Positions 15,977 through 24,101 of a DNA stretch of 57,832 nt are shown here, piece after piece. Position numbers and translations under genes: made by a program. The DNA comes from Actinomycetota bacterium. GTDB lineage: Bacteria > Actinomycetota > Actinomycetes > Mycobacteriales > HKI-0501. The first letter of the stretch is position 1, and every line of letters begins with the position of its first letter. Location: contig JAVEDU010000102.1 in assembly GCA_030840805.1 (NCBI GenBank), forward strand, positions 1-57,832, given 5' to 3'. The notes under the pieces were generated by a model that had not been told where the DNA came from, searched no databases, and was given only the letters and a program-made list of their open reading frames with translations.

Positions 15977-18055
15977 GTGCCGTCCTCGACGTCGTTGTTC
16001 AAGCGCCTGCTGCTGGGGCGCCCGTTCCGCAGCGACAAGCTCGGCGAGACGCTCCTGCCGAAGCGCATCGCGCTCCCGGTGTTCGCCTCCGACGCGCTGT
16101 CCTCGGTGGCCTACGCCCCCGACGAGATCCTGCTGACGCTGTCGGTCTCCGGCATGTCGGCGTATGTCTTCTCGCCGTGGATCGGGCTGCTCGTCGCGGT
16201 CGTCATGGTCACCGTCGTCGCGTCGTACCGGCAGAACGTGCACGCGTACCCGTCCGGTGGCGGTGACTACGAGGTCGTGACGAAGAATCTCGGCCCGTCC
16301 TGGGGACTCGTGGTCGCCAGCGCCCTGCTGGTGGACTACGTCCTGACGGTCGCCGTGTCGATCTCCTCCGGCGTGGCGAACATCGGCTCGGCCGTGCCGT
16401 TCTTCGCCCGGCACCGGGTCCTGGTCGCGCTCGTTCTGGTCGCGTTGCTCGCCGCGGTCAACATGCGGGGCGTCCGCGAGTCCGGCAAGGCGTTCGCGAT
16501 CCCCACCTACGGCTTCATGATCGCGATCCTCGGGATGACGGGCTACGGCCTCTTCCGGATCTACGTCCTCGGCGAGGACGTGCGGACGGCGAGCTCCGGC
16601 TTCGAGCTCCGGGCGGAGGACTCGCTCGCCGGCCTGGCGATGGCGTTCCTGCTGCTGCGGGCGTTCTCGTCCGGTTCGGCGGCCCTCACGGGCGTCGAGG
16701 CGATCAGCAACGGCGTACCGGCCTTCCGCAAGCCGAAGAGCAGCAACGCCGCCGCCACCCTGCTGCTGATGGGGACGATCTCGGTCAGCATGCTGCTCGG
16801 CATCATCATGCTGGCCCGGGCGACGGGCCTGAAGTACGCCGAGAACCCGCACCACCAGCTCATCGGGGCGCCGCCGGACTACCACCAGAAGACGGTGGTC
16901 GCGCAGTTGGCCGAGGCGGTGTTCCAGCACTTCACGCCGGCGTTCTACCTCGTCGCCGCGGTCACCGCGCTGATCCTGGTGCTCGCCGCGAACACGGCCT
17001 TCAACGGCTTCCCGGTGCTGGGGTCGATCCTCGCCCAGGACCGCTACCTGCCCCGGCAGCTGCACACCCGCGGCGACCGGCTCGCGTTCAGCAACGGCAT
17101 CGTGTTCCTCGCGGCGTTCGCGATGGTGCTGATCTTCGCGTTCGACGCCGAGGTCACCCGGCTGATCCAGCTGTACATCGTGGGCGTGTTCGTGTCGTTC
17201 ACGCTCAGTCAGACCGGCATGGTCCGGCACTGGAACCGTCTGCTGCGGGTCGAACGGGACCCGAAGGAGCGCGCGCGGATGAAGCGCAGCCGGGCCATCA
17301 ACGCGTTCGGCGGCGTGATGACCGGGATCGTGCTGGTCATCGTGCTGGCCACGAAGTTCTTCGCCGGCGCCTGGATCGCCATCGCCGCGATGGTCGTCAT
17401 CTTCCTCGTCATGCGGGCGATCCGACGCCACTACGACGCGATCGCCGTGGAGCTGCTGCCGGACGAGGAGCGCCCGGTCCTGCCGGCCCGCAACCACGCC
17501 GTCGTGCTGGTGTCCCGGCTCCACCAGCCGACCCTGCGGGCGCTGGCGTACGCGCGGGCGACGCGGCCGGACACCCTCACCGGTGTGACCGTGAACGTGG
17601 ACGACGCCGACACCCGGGCCCTCCAGGAGGACTGGGAGCACCGCGGCATCCCGATCCCGCTGACGGTCATCGACTCGCCGTACCGGGAGATCACCGCGCC
17701 GATCCTCGACTTCGTCAAGGGCATCCGCCGGGACAGCCCGCGGGACGTGGTCACCGTGTTCATCCCGGAGTACGTCGTGGGCCACTGGTGGGAGCACCTG
17801 CTGCACAACCAGAGCGCGCTGCGGCTCAAGACCCGGCTGTTGTTCGAGCCGGGGATCATGGTCACCAGCGTGCCGTGGCAGCTCCGGTCGACCAGCCGTC
17901 GTGACCTGGACCGGGTGGACCGTGGACTGACCGACGCCCGGCGCGCGATCGTTCGCGGGCCCGACGGCGCGGTCGGCCGCAACGGCCCGCCGCCCGGGCC
18001 CGCCGACGACACCGAGCCCGACCGGCCCGTCGCGGCCGACGTGACCGGCCGGTGA
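15977..18055 (+). CDS. APC-superfamily permease, KimA-like potassium transporter
   Basis: A 692-residue membrane protein with about 12 helices followed by a cytoplasmic C-terminal domain of some 200 residues (from PARNHAVVLVSRLHQPTLRA). The N-terminus, LLLGRPFRSDKLGETLLPKR then SSVAYAPDEILLTLS, matches the KimA/YdaO group, high-affinity K+/H+ symporters in Bacillus, rather than amino-acid permeases; annotation pipelines usually write only APC permease. It is divergent from two RCK proteins that could regulate it. TACGCT (15965-15970) with six bases before GTG 15977 makes the mRNA leaderless. It overlaps the methyltransferase by four bases. Confidence 0.92.
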   Translation: MPSSTSLFKRLLLGRPFRSDKLGETLLPKRIALPVFASDALSSVAYAPDEILLTLSVSGMSAYVFSPWIGLLVAVVMVTVVASYRQNVHAYPSGGGDYEVVTKNLGPSWGLVVASALLVDYVLTVAVSISSGVANIGSAVPFFARHRVLVALVLVALLAAVNMRGVRESGKAFAIPTYGFMIAILGMTGYGLFRIYVLGEDVRTASSGFELRAEDSLAGLAMAFLLLRAFSSGSAALTGVEAISNGVPAFRKPKSSNAAATLLLMGTISVSMLLGIIMLARATGLKYAENPHHQLIGAPPDYHQKTVVAQLAEAVFQHFTPAFYLVAAVTALILVLAANTAFNGFPVLGSILAQDRYLPRQLHTRGDRLAFSNGIVFLAAFAMVLIFAFDAEVTRLIQLYIVGVFVSFTLSQTGMVRHWNRLLRVERDPKERARMKRSRAINAFGGVMTGIVLVIVLATKFFAGAWIAIAAMVVIFLVMRAIRRHYDAIAVELLPDEERPVLPARNHAVVLVSRLHQPTLRALAYARATRPDTLTGVTVNVDDADTRALQEDWEHRGIPIPLTVIDSPYREITAPILDFVKGIRRDSPRDVVTVFIPEYVVGHWWEHLLHNQSALRLKTRLLFEPGIMVTSVPWQLRSTSRRDLDRVDRGLTDARRAIVRGPDGAVGRNGPPPGPADDTEPDRPVAADVTGR

Positions 18056-19356
18056 CCGCGCCGACGGGAGCGGACCCACTCGCCGGCCGGGAGTTGGAGC
18101 TCGACATCGGGCCGGTGGCGCACGGCGGCCACTGCGTCGCCCGGTACGAGGGCCGGGTGGTGTTCGTCCGGCACGCGCTGCCGGGCGAGCGTGTCCGCGC
18201 TCTCGTGACCGAGGACGGCGGCGGCTCGTATCTGCGGGCCGACGCGGTCGAGATCCTCACCGCGGCGCCGGGGCGGGTGACCCCGCCGTGCCCGTTCGCG
18301 GGTCCGGGCCGGTGCGGCGGCTGCGACTTCCAGCACGTCGCGCCCACCGAGCAGCGGGCGCTGAAGGCCGCCGTGGTGCGGGAGCAGCTCCAGCGGCTCG
18401 GCGGGTTCGCCGAGGCCGAGCTGGACGCGCTGGCGCCCGCCGTGGCGGAGGAGCTGCCCGGCGGGGCGCTCGGCTGGCGGACCCGGGTCCGGTACGCGGT
18501 GGACGCCGAGGGCCGGGCCGGGTTGCACCCGCACCGGTCGGACGCGGTGCTGCCGATCGACCGCTGCCTGATCGCCACGCCGGAGGTGCAGGCACTGGAC
18601 GTCCCCGGCGTGCGGTGGCCCGGCGTGTCCGGCGTGGAGGCCGTCGCGTCCGGCGTGGGGGACCGGGCCGTGGTCCTCACCCCGGGCCGCGGGGCCGCCG
18701 CACCGGCGGCGCTGGACCCGGCCGTCGCGGTGGTGGCCGCCGGGGGCCGCGGCGCGGCGAAGCCGGTGCGGGGACACGCCCGGGTCCGCGAACGCGCGGC
18801 CGACCGCACCTGGCTCGTCCACGCGGACGGGTTCTGGCAGGTGCACCCGGCGGCCGCCGACACCCTCGTGGGGGCGGTGGCCGACGCGCTGGGCGTCCGG
18901 CCGGGGGAGCACGTGTGGGACCTGTACGGCGGTGTCGGGCTGTTCGCGGGGGCGCTGGCGCCGGTGGCCGGGCGGGTCACCGTGGTGGAGTCCGGCGCCG
19001 TGGCGGTTGCCGACGCGCGCCGGAACCTCCGGGACCTGCCCGACGTGACCGTGCACCAGGCCCGGGTGGACCAGTGGCTCCGCCGCCCCTCTCCGGCGGC
19101 GGACGTGGTGGTGCTGGACCCGCCGCGGTCCGGGGCGGGTCCCGAGGTGATGCGCAGCGTCCTCACCGGCGCGGGCGGACGGCGGCACGCCCCGCGGCGG
19201 GTGGCCTACGTGGCCTGCGACCCGGCGGCGCTCGCCCGGGACCTGCGCACCGCGCGGTCGCACGGCTGGCGGCTCGCCGAGCTGCGGGTGTTCGACCTGT
19301 TCCCGATGACGCACCACGTGGAGTGCATGGCGGTGCTGGAGCCGGACACCGCCTGA
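18052..19356 (+). CDS. TrmA/RumA-family RNA uracil-C5 methyltransferase
   Basis: A SAM-dependent enzyme likely methylating uracil C5 in rRNA or tRNA. The 434-residue protein has an N-terminal TRAM domain (LELDIGPVAHGGHCVARYEG), Fe-S cluster ligands in CPFAGPGRCGGCDFQH near residues 82-97, the SAM fold VWDLYGGVGLFAGAL, and the catalytic region VLDPPRSGAG plus VAYVACDPAALARDLRTA (motif with catalytic Cys) and FPMTHHVECMAVLE at the end. The GTG start overlaps the transporter stop. Whether the target is U1939-like, U747-like or tRNA U54-like cannot be told from sequence. Confidence 0.94.
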   Translation: MTAPTGADPLAGRELELDIGPVAHGGHCVARYEGRVVFVRHALPGERVRALVTEDGGGSYLRADAVEILTAAPGRVTPPCPFAGPGRCGGCDFQHVAPTEQRALKAAVVREQLQRLGGFAEAELDALAPAVAEELPGGALGWRTRVRYAVDAEGRAGLHPHRSDAVLPIDRCLIATPEVQALDVPGVRWPGVSGVEAVASGVGDRAVVLTPGRGAAAPAALDPAVAVVAAGGRGAAKPVRGHARVRERAADRTWLVHADGFWQVHPAAADTLVGAVADALGVRPGEHVWDLYGGVGLFAGALAPVAGRVTVVESGAVAVADARRNLRDLPDVTVHQARVDQWLRRPSPAADVVVLDPPRSGAGPEVMRSVLTGAGGRRHAPRRVAYVACDPAALARDLRTARSHGWRLAELRVFDLFPMTHHVECMAVLEPDTA

Positions 19357-19402
19357 CGCGCCGCCCGGAGAGGCGTCCCGGGATGACCGTATGCGTCCGA
19401 TA

Positions 19403-19460
19403 CGTGTCGCCGGCGTTACAAGATCGTTACTCAAGTCAATCGATTCAGAAACTATCCCGG
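19403..19460. promoter_or_regulatory. AT-richer control region of the sugar ABC operon
   Basis: This is one of the least GC-rich stretches of the window. It holds a direct repeat GTTAC-aagatc-GTTAC and the palindrome AATCGATT, within 160 bases of the binding-protein gene. A ROK repressor gene closes the operon, so this is the natural place for its operator. No clear -35/-10 pair is assigned. Confidence 0.5.
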
Positions 19461-19564
19461 CCCGCCCCGGCGCACATACGTTGCCGCTCACAACATTCTC
19501 GCGATCGCGGCGGGGGACACCGAGGGCCGGTCGACGGCTCGGGGCAGAAGGGACAGGCGTCAGC

Positions 19565-20659
19565 ATGGGCAAGCGGCTCTGGGCAGCAGCGGCACTCTGT
19601 GGGGCACTCGTGGCCACCACGGCGGCCGGGTGCGGGAACAGCGACTCCACGTCCGACGGTGCGGCGGGCAAGACGCCGAAGATCGGCGTGATCCTCCCCG
19701 ACAGCAAGACGTCGGCCCGCTGGGAGACCGCGGACCGGAAGTACCTCAAGGAGGCCTTCGAGAAGGCCGGCGTGAAGTACGACATCCAGAACGCGCAGGG
19801 CGACCCCGCCCAGTTCCAGACCATCGCCGACGCGATGATCACGAACGGCGCGACCGCGCTGATGATCGTGAACCTGGACGCCGGCAGCGGCAAGGCCGTG
19901 CTGAAGAAGGCGACCGACGCCGGGATCCCGACGATCGACTACGACCGTCCGACCCTCGGCGGCTCGGCGAAGTACTACGTCAGCTTCGACAACGTGAAGG
20001 TCGGCAAGCTCCAGGGCGAGGGCCTCGACAAGTGCCTCCAGGCGGCCAAGGCCCCCAAGGGCGCCGAGATCGTCTACCTGAACGGCTCGCCGGACGACAA
20101 CAACGCGACGCTGTTCAAGCAGGGCTACGCCTCGGTACTCGACCCGAAGGTCGAGGACGGCACGTACAAGCTCGTCGCCGACCAGGCCGTGCCGAAGTGG
20201 GACAACCAGACCGGCGGCACGATCTTCGAGCAGATGCTGACCAGCCACCCGCAGATCGCCGGCGCGGCCATCGCCAACGACGGTCTCGCCGGCGCGGCGA
20301 TCGCGATCCTCAAGAAGAACGGCCTCAACGGCAAGGTGCCGGTGACCGGCCAGGACGCGACCGTGGAGGGCCTGCAGGCCGTCCTCGCGGGTGACCAGTG
20401 CATGACGGTCTACAAGGCCGTGAAGAAGGAGGCCGAGGCGGCCGCCACGCTCGCCATCGACCTCGCGAACGGCAAGGAGGGCAAGACCACCGGCACGCTG
20501 CACGACCCGGTGGGCAACCGGGACATCCCCTCGATCCTGCTCGAGCCGCTCTCCATCACGAAGGAGAACGTCAAGGACGTCGTGACCGACGGCTACGTGA
20601 CGAAGGACAAGCTCTGCACCGGCCGGTACGCGGCCATGTGCGCCGCCGCCGGTATCTGA
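19565..20659 (+). CDS. Sugar ABC transporter substrate-binding lipoprotein (XylF-like)
   Basis: Captures a sugar outside the membrane for the ABC transporter encoded next. The 364-residue precursor has a lipoprotein signal peptide (MGKRLWAAAALCGALVATT) with lipobox TAAGC, then a periplasmic-binding fold of the ribose/xylose class: KIGVILPDSKTSARWETADR, INTN-like DAMITNGATALMIVNLDAG, VSFDNVKVGKLQGEGL and GQDATVEGLQAVLAGDQCMT. It most resembles xylose-type binding proteins; the exact sugar is inferred. ATG 19565 is the only start giving a complete signal peptide. A strong hairpin follows the stop. Confidence 0.93.
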   Translation: MGKRLWAAAALCGALVATTAAGCGNSDSTSDGAAGKTPKIGVILPDSKTSARWETADRKYLKEAFEKAGVKYDIQNAQGDPAQFQTIADAMITNGATALMIVNLDAGSGKAVLKKATDAGIPTIDYDRPTLGGSAKYYVSFDNVKVGKLQGEGLDKCLQAAKAPKGAEIVYLNGSPDDNNATLFKQGYASVLDPKVEDGTYKLVADQAVPKWDNQTGGTIFEQMLTSHPQIAGAAIANDGLAGAAIAILKKNGLNGKVPVTGQDATVEGLQAVLAGDQCMTVYKAVKKEAEAAATLAIDLANGKEGKTTGTLHDPVGNRDIPSILLEPLSITKENVKDVVTDGYVTKDKLCTGRYAAMCAAAGI

Positions 20660-20665
20660 CCCGGT

Positions 20666-20702
20666 GTGCGGGGGCCCGGCCGGACGGGCCGGGCCCCCGC
20701 AC
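20666..20702 (+). terminator. Intra-operon hairpin after the binding-protein gene
   Basis: Perfect 16-bp stem, 20666-20681 with 20687-20702, loop GGACG. It begins seven bases after the stop of the binding protein and ends 26 bases before the ATPase start. Such hairpins partly terminate transcription or protect the 3' end, giving more binding protein than membrane components. Confidence 0.8.
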
Positions 20703-20728
20703 CCACCCCGGACGAGGAGCGCAGTGAC

Positions 20729-21502
20729 GTGACCACCCCCTCCACCGCCCCGCTGCTCCAGCTGCGGGGGATCAACAAGAGCTTCGGGGCCGTGCAGGTG
20801 CTGCACGACGTGGACTTCGCCGCGCACGCGGGCGAGGTCACGGCGCTCGTCGGCGACAACGGCGCCGGAAAGTCGACCCTGATCAAGTGCATCGGCGGCA
20901 TCTACCCGATCGACTCCGGCGCGGTGCTGTTCGACGGTGCGCCGGTGACCGTGCAATCGCCGCGGCACGCCGCCGATCTCGGGATCGAGATCGTGTACCA
21001 GGACCTCGCCCTCTGCGACAACCTGGACATCGTCCAGAACATGTTCCTCGGCCGGGAGCACAAGAGGTACGGCATGCTCGACGAGCCGTCGATGGAGCAC
21101 CTCGCGACGACGACCCTCGCCGGGCTGTCCGTCCGCACGGTGAAGTCCGTCCGGCAGAAGGTCGCCAGCCTCTCCGGCGGCCAGCGGCAGACCGTCGCCA
21201 TCGCCAAGGCCGTCCTCTGGAACAGCAAGGTGGTCATCCTCGACGAGCCCACCGCGGCGCTCGGCGTCGCGCAGACCCGGCAGGTTCTCGACCTGGTGCG
21301 CCGGCTCGCCGACAACGGCCTCGCGGTGGTGCTCATCTCGCACAACCTCAACGACGTGTTCGAGGTCGCCGACCGGATCTCCGCCCTCTACCTGGGCCGC
21401 AGCCCGGCGACGGTCCGCACGTCGGACGTCACCCACGGCCAGGTCGTCGAGCTCATCACCACCGGGCGGTACGCCGCCGTCGCGAACGGAGCGCAGTCGT
21501 GA
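20729..21502 (+). CDS. Sugar ABC transporter ATP-binding protein
   Basis: The single-domain ATPase (257 residues) powering sugar import. Walker A is GDNGAGKSTLIK near residue 39, the Q-loop lies in VYQDLALCDNL, the signature is SLSGGQRQTVAIAKA, Walker B is VVILDEPTAALG, and the H-loop is VLISHNLNDVF. Many ribose/xylose-type importers use a double-length ATPase; this one has only one nucleotide-binding domain and probably dimerises. GTG 20729 follows GAGGAG by about 10 bases. Overlap of four bases with the permease indicates coupling. Confidence 0.94.
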   Translation: MTTPSTAPLLQLRGINKSFGAVQVLHDVDFAAHAGEVTALVGDNGAGKSTLIKCIGGIYPIDSGAVLFDGAPVTVQSPRHAADLGIEIVYQDLALCDNLDIVQNMFLGREHKRYGMLDEPSMEHLATTTLAGLSVRTVKSVRQKVASLSGGQRQTVAIAKAVLWNSKVVILDEPTAALGVAQTRQVLDLVRRLADNGLAVVLISHNLNDVFEVADRISALYLGRSPATVRTSDVTHGQVVELITTGRYAAVANGAQS

Positions 21503-22755
21503 CCGCGGAGACCACCGTGACCGAGACGCCCGCCGACCGGGGGACCGGCGCCGTCGGGGTGTACGTGCGCGACTACCTCGGGCGGCTCCGCGGCGGCGAC
21601 ATCGGCTCGCTGCCGGCCGTCGGCGGGCTGCTCGTGCTCTGCATCCTGTTCGCGGTGCTGCGGCCGAGCTTCTTCTCCGCACTGAACTTCGCGAACCTGT
21701 TCACCCAGGGCGCCGCCGTGGCGGTGATCGCGATGGGCCTGGTGTTCGTCCTCCTGCTCGGCGAGATCGACCTGTCCGCCGGGTTCGCGAGCGGCGTCTG
21801 CGCCGCCGTGATGGCGGTGCTCATGGCCGAGCACGGGGCACCCTGGCCGATCGGCCTGCTCGCCGCGATCCTCACCGGCACCGTGATCGGCACGGTTCTC
21901 GGCTACCTGGTCGCGAAGGTCGGGATCCCGTCGTTCGTGGTGACGCTGGCGGCGTTCCTGGCCTTCCAGGGCGCGGTGCTGGTGATCATCGGCGAGGGCG
22001 GCAACGTCGGCGTCCACGAGCCGGTGCTCGTCGCGATCGCCAACGGCAACCTGCCGGTCCCGCTGGGCTGGGCGGTCTACGTCCTGGGCGTGCTGGCGTT
22101 CGCCGGCGTCCTCCTCGCCGACCGCCGGGTGCGCCGCCGGGGCGGGCTGCCGGTCGAGCCGGTCGGCGTCCTCGGCGCCCGGATCGCCACGGTCGCCGTC
22201 GTGACCGGAGCGGCCGTGTACGTGCTCAACCTGGAGCGCGCGGTGAACCCCGCGTTCCGCTCGCTCAAGGGCGTACCGATCGTCGTCCCGGTGATCCTCG
22301 TCCTGCTGATCCTCGGCACGGTCCTGCTGAACCGCACGAGCTACGGGCGGCATCTGTACGCCACCGGCGGCAACGCCGAGGCGGCCCGCCGCGCCGGCAT
22401 CCCGATCGACCGGATCCGGATCTCGGCGTTCATGCTCTGCTCCACGCTCGCCGCGATCGGTGGCATCATCGCCGCGTCCCGCGCGAACTCGGTCGACCCG
22501 AACGCCGGCGGCAGCAACACGCTGCTGTACGCGGTGGGCGCCGCGGTCATCGGCGGCACCAGCCTGTTCGGCGGCAAGGGCCGCCTCCGGGACGCGATCC
22601 TCGGCGGCGCCGTCGTCGCCGTGATCGACAACGGCATGGGGCTGCTCGGGTACAGCGCGGGCGTGAAGTTCATCGTCACCGGCAGCGTGCTCCTCGTCGC
22701 CGCCGGGGTCGACGCCCTGTCGCGGCGCCGGGCGGCGGCCACCGGCCGCGGGTAG
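21499..22755 (+). CDS. Sugar ABC transporter permease (XylH/RbsC-like)
   Basis: The membrane channel of the importer, 418 residues with about ten helices, BPD_transp_2 family. Landmarks are LVFVLLLGEIDLSAGFASGV, VAKVGIPSFVVTLAAFLAFQ, LYATGGNAEAARRAGIP and AAVIGGTSLFGGKGRLRDAI, all typical of ribose/xylose-class permeases. An extended stretch with VLLADRRVRRRGGLPVEPVG between helices is characteristic of xylose-type permeases. GTG 21499 overlaps the ATPase stop as GTGA. The ROK repressor begins six bases after the stop. Confidence 0.94.
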   Translation: MTAETTVTETPADRGTGAVGVYVRDYLGRLRGGDIGSLPAVGGLLVLCILFAVLRPSFFSALNFANLFTQGAAVAVIAMGLVFVLLLGEIDLSAGFASGVCAAVMAVLMAEHGAPWPIGLLAAILTGTVIGTVLGYLVAKVGIPSFVVTLAAFLAFQGAVLVIIGEGGNVGVHEPVLVAIANGNLPVPLGWAVYVLGVLAFAGVLLADRRVRRRGGLPVEPVGVLGARIATVAVVTGAAVYVLNLERAVNPAFRSLKGVPIVVPVILVLLILGTVLLNRTSYGRHLYATGGNAEAARRAGIPIDRIRISAFMLCSTLAAIGGIIAASRANSVDPNAGGSNTLLYAVGAAVIGGTSLFGGKGRLRDAILGGAVVAVIDNGMGLLGYSAGVKFIVTGSVLLVAAGVDALSRRRAAATGRG

Positions 22756-22761
22756 CGGCCG

Positions 22762-24006
22762 GTGACGGAGGACCGGAGGATCGGCGGGGTGGCACGTACC
22801 CGCGGGCTCACCGGAGCCACGCAGGACGTGGTCCGGCGGCACAATCTCGCCGCCGTGCTGTCCGGCGTGCACCTGCGCGGGCAGGCGTCCCGCGCCGAGC
22901 TCACGGCCGCCCTCGGGCTGAACCGGAGCACGATCGGCGCGCTCACCGGCGACCTCGTCGCGGCGGGACTGGTCGTCGAGGCGGTGCCGGAGCTTCCGGG
23001 ACGGTCGGCCGGGCGCCCGTCGCTGCTGGTCGTTCCGCGCGACGACGTGTACGTACTCGCGGTGCATCTCGGCGTCGAGGGCGTGGTCGCGGCACGGGTC
23101 GCCCTCGGCGGCCGGGTGCTGGACCGGGTCCTGGCCCGGCACGAGGACGGCGGTACCTCGCCGGACGCGGTCGTCGCCCGGATCGCGGACGCCGTGCTGG
23201 CGCTGGACCGGCGCGGGGGACCGGGCCGGCGGTGCGCCGGGATCGCCGTCGCGGTGTGCGGGATCGTGCGGCAGTCCGACGGCATGGTGCGGATGGCGCC
23301 CAACCTCGGCTGGACCGACGTACCGCTGGGCCGGCGCCTCGCCGAGATCGCCGGACCGGACGTGCCGGTGGCCCTCCGGAACGAGGCCGATCTCGGCGCG
23401 CTGGCCGAGCACCTGCGGGGAGCCGCCGTCGGGGTCGACGACGTGATCTTCGTGTTCGGCGAGGTCGGCATCGGTGGCGGCGTGCTCGCCGGCGGGCGCC
23501 CGGTCTCCGGCCGGGGCGGGTACGCGGGCGAGGTCGGTCACCTGATGGTCAACCCGGCGGGGCGCACCTGCCGCTGCGGGAAGGTCGGGTGCTGGGAGAC
23601 CGAGGTCAGCATCGACGCGCTCGTCTCGGTGCTCGGCCCCACCGGCGCGGACCGCACCGAGTCCGTGCGGCGGGTTCTCGCGGCCGCGGCGGACGGCGTG
23701 GAGCCGGCCCGCGCGGCGGTCGAGGAGTTCGCGCACTGGCTCGCGGTGGGCGTCGGGCAGCTCGTCACGGTGTTCAACCCGGAGATGATCATCCTCGGCG
23801 GGATGCTGCCCGCGGTGTTCGCCCAGGTGCGGGACGACGTCGGCCGCAAGCTGCGGGCGGTGGCCCTGCCCGCCGCGCTGGAACAGGTCCGGCTCGCGGT
23901 GCCCGCGCTGGGCGGTGACGCCCCGCTGCTGGGCGCCGCCGAGCTGGCGTTCGCCCCGCTGCTCGCCGACCCCCTCGGCGTGATCGACGCCGCAACGGCG
24001 ACCTGA
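22762..24006 (+). CDS. ROK-family transcriptional repressor (XylR/NagC-like)
   Basis: A sugar-responsive repressor, 414 residues. An N-terminal winged helix ([20 protein letters not shown] then [13 protein letters not shown]) precedes a ROK sugar-binding domain with [24 protein letters not shown], the family motif [11 protein letters not shown] and the zinc site [10 protein letters not shown]. It closes the ABC operon, so it probably represses that operon and releases on binding the imported sugar. GTG 22762 starts six bases after the permease stop; a later GTG at 22789 is also possible. Confidence 0.94.
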   Translation: MTEDRRIGGVARTRGLTGATQDVVRRHNLAAVLSGVHLRGQASRAELTAALGLNRSTIGALTGDLVAAGLVVEAVPELPGRSAGRPSLLVVPRDDVYVLAVHLGVEGVVAARVALGGRVLDRVLARHEDGGTSPDAVVARIADAVLALDRRGGPGRRCAGIAVAVCGIVRQSDGMVRMAPNLGWTDVPLGRRLAEIAGPDVPVALRNEADLGALAEHLRGAAVGVDDVIFVFGEVGIGGGVLAGGRPVSGRGGYAGEVGHLMVNPAGRTCRCGKVGCWETEVSIDALVSVLGPTGADRTESVRRVLAAAADGVEPARAAVEEFAHWLAVGVGQLVTVFNPEMIILGGMLPAVFAQVRDDVGRKLRAVALPAALEQVRLAVPALGGDAPLLGAAELAFAPLLADPLGVIDAATAT

Positions 24007-24077
24007 TCCGACGGCGCTGCTGCGGACCCGCCGTACACTGGGGGACTCCGAAGTGACAACGACGTCGAGGAGGGCCT

Positions 24078-24101
24078 GTGAGCACGAGGTGCGACCGGTG
24101 A
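24078..24101 (+). CDS. Possible 7-codon leader peptide coupled to dxs
   Basis: GTG 24078 lies four bases after GGAGG (24069-24073) and opens a seven-codon ORF, MSTRCDR, whose TGA (24099-24101) overlaps the dxs GTG 24098 as GTGA. A TACACT box at 24034-24039 could give an mRNA starting near 24046. If real, dxs would be translated by coupling to this leader, which contains a Cys codon flanked by Arg codons. Confidence 0.4.
   Translation: MSTRCDR

Noticed and set aside
15911-18079. A 722-codon minus-strand frame opposite the KimA-like gene
   Set aside because: Low-complexity Arg/Asp/His-rich shadow without conserved features; the plus-strand transporter is unmistakable.
24053-24097. GTG 24053 as the dxs start
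   Set aside because: Possible (GGGGGA lies upstream) but it adds 15 residues absent from the family start and ignores the better GAGGAGG site and the GTGA overlap; kept as an alternative.
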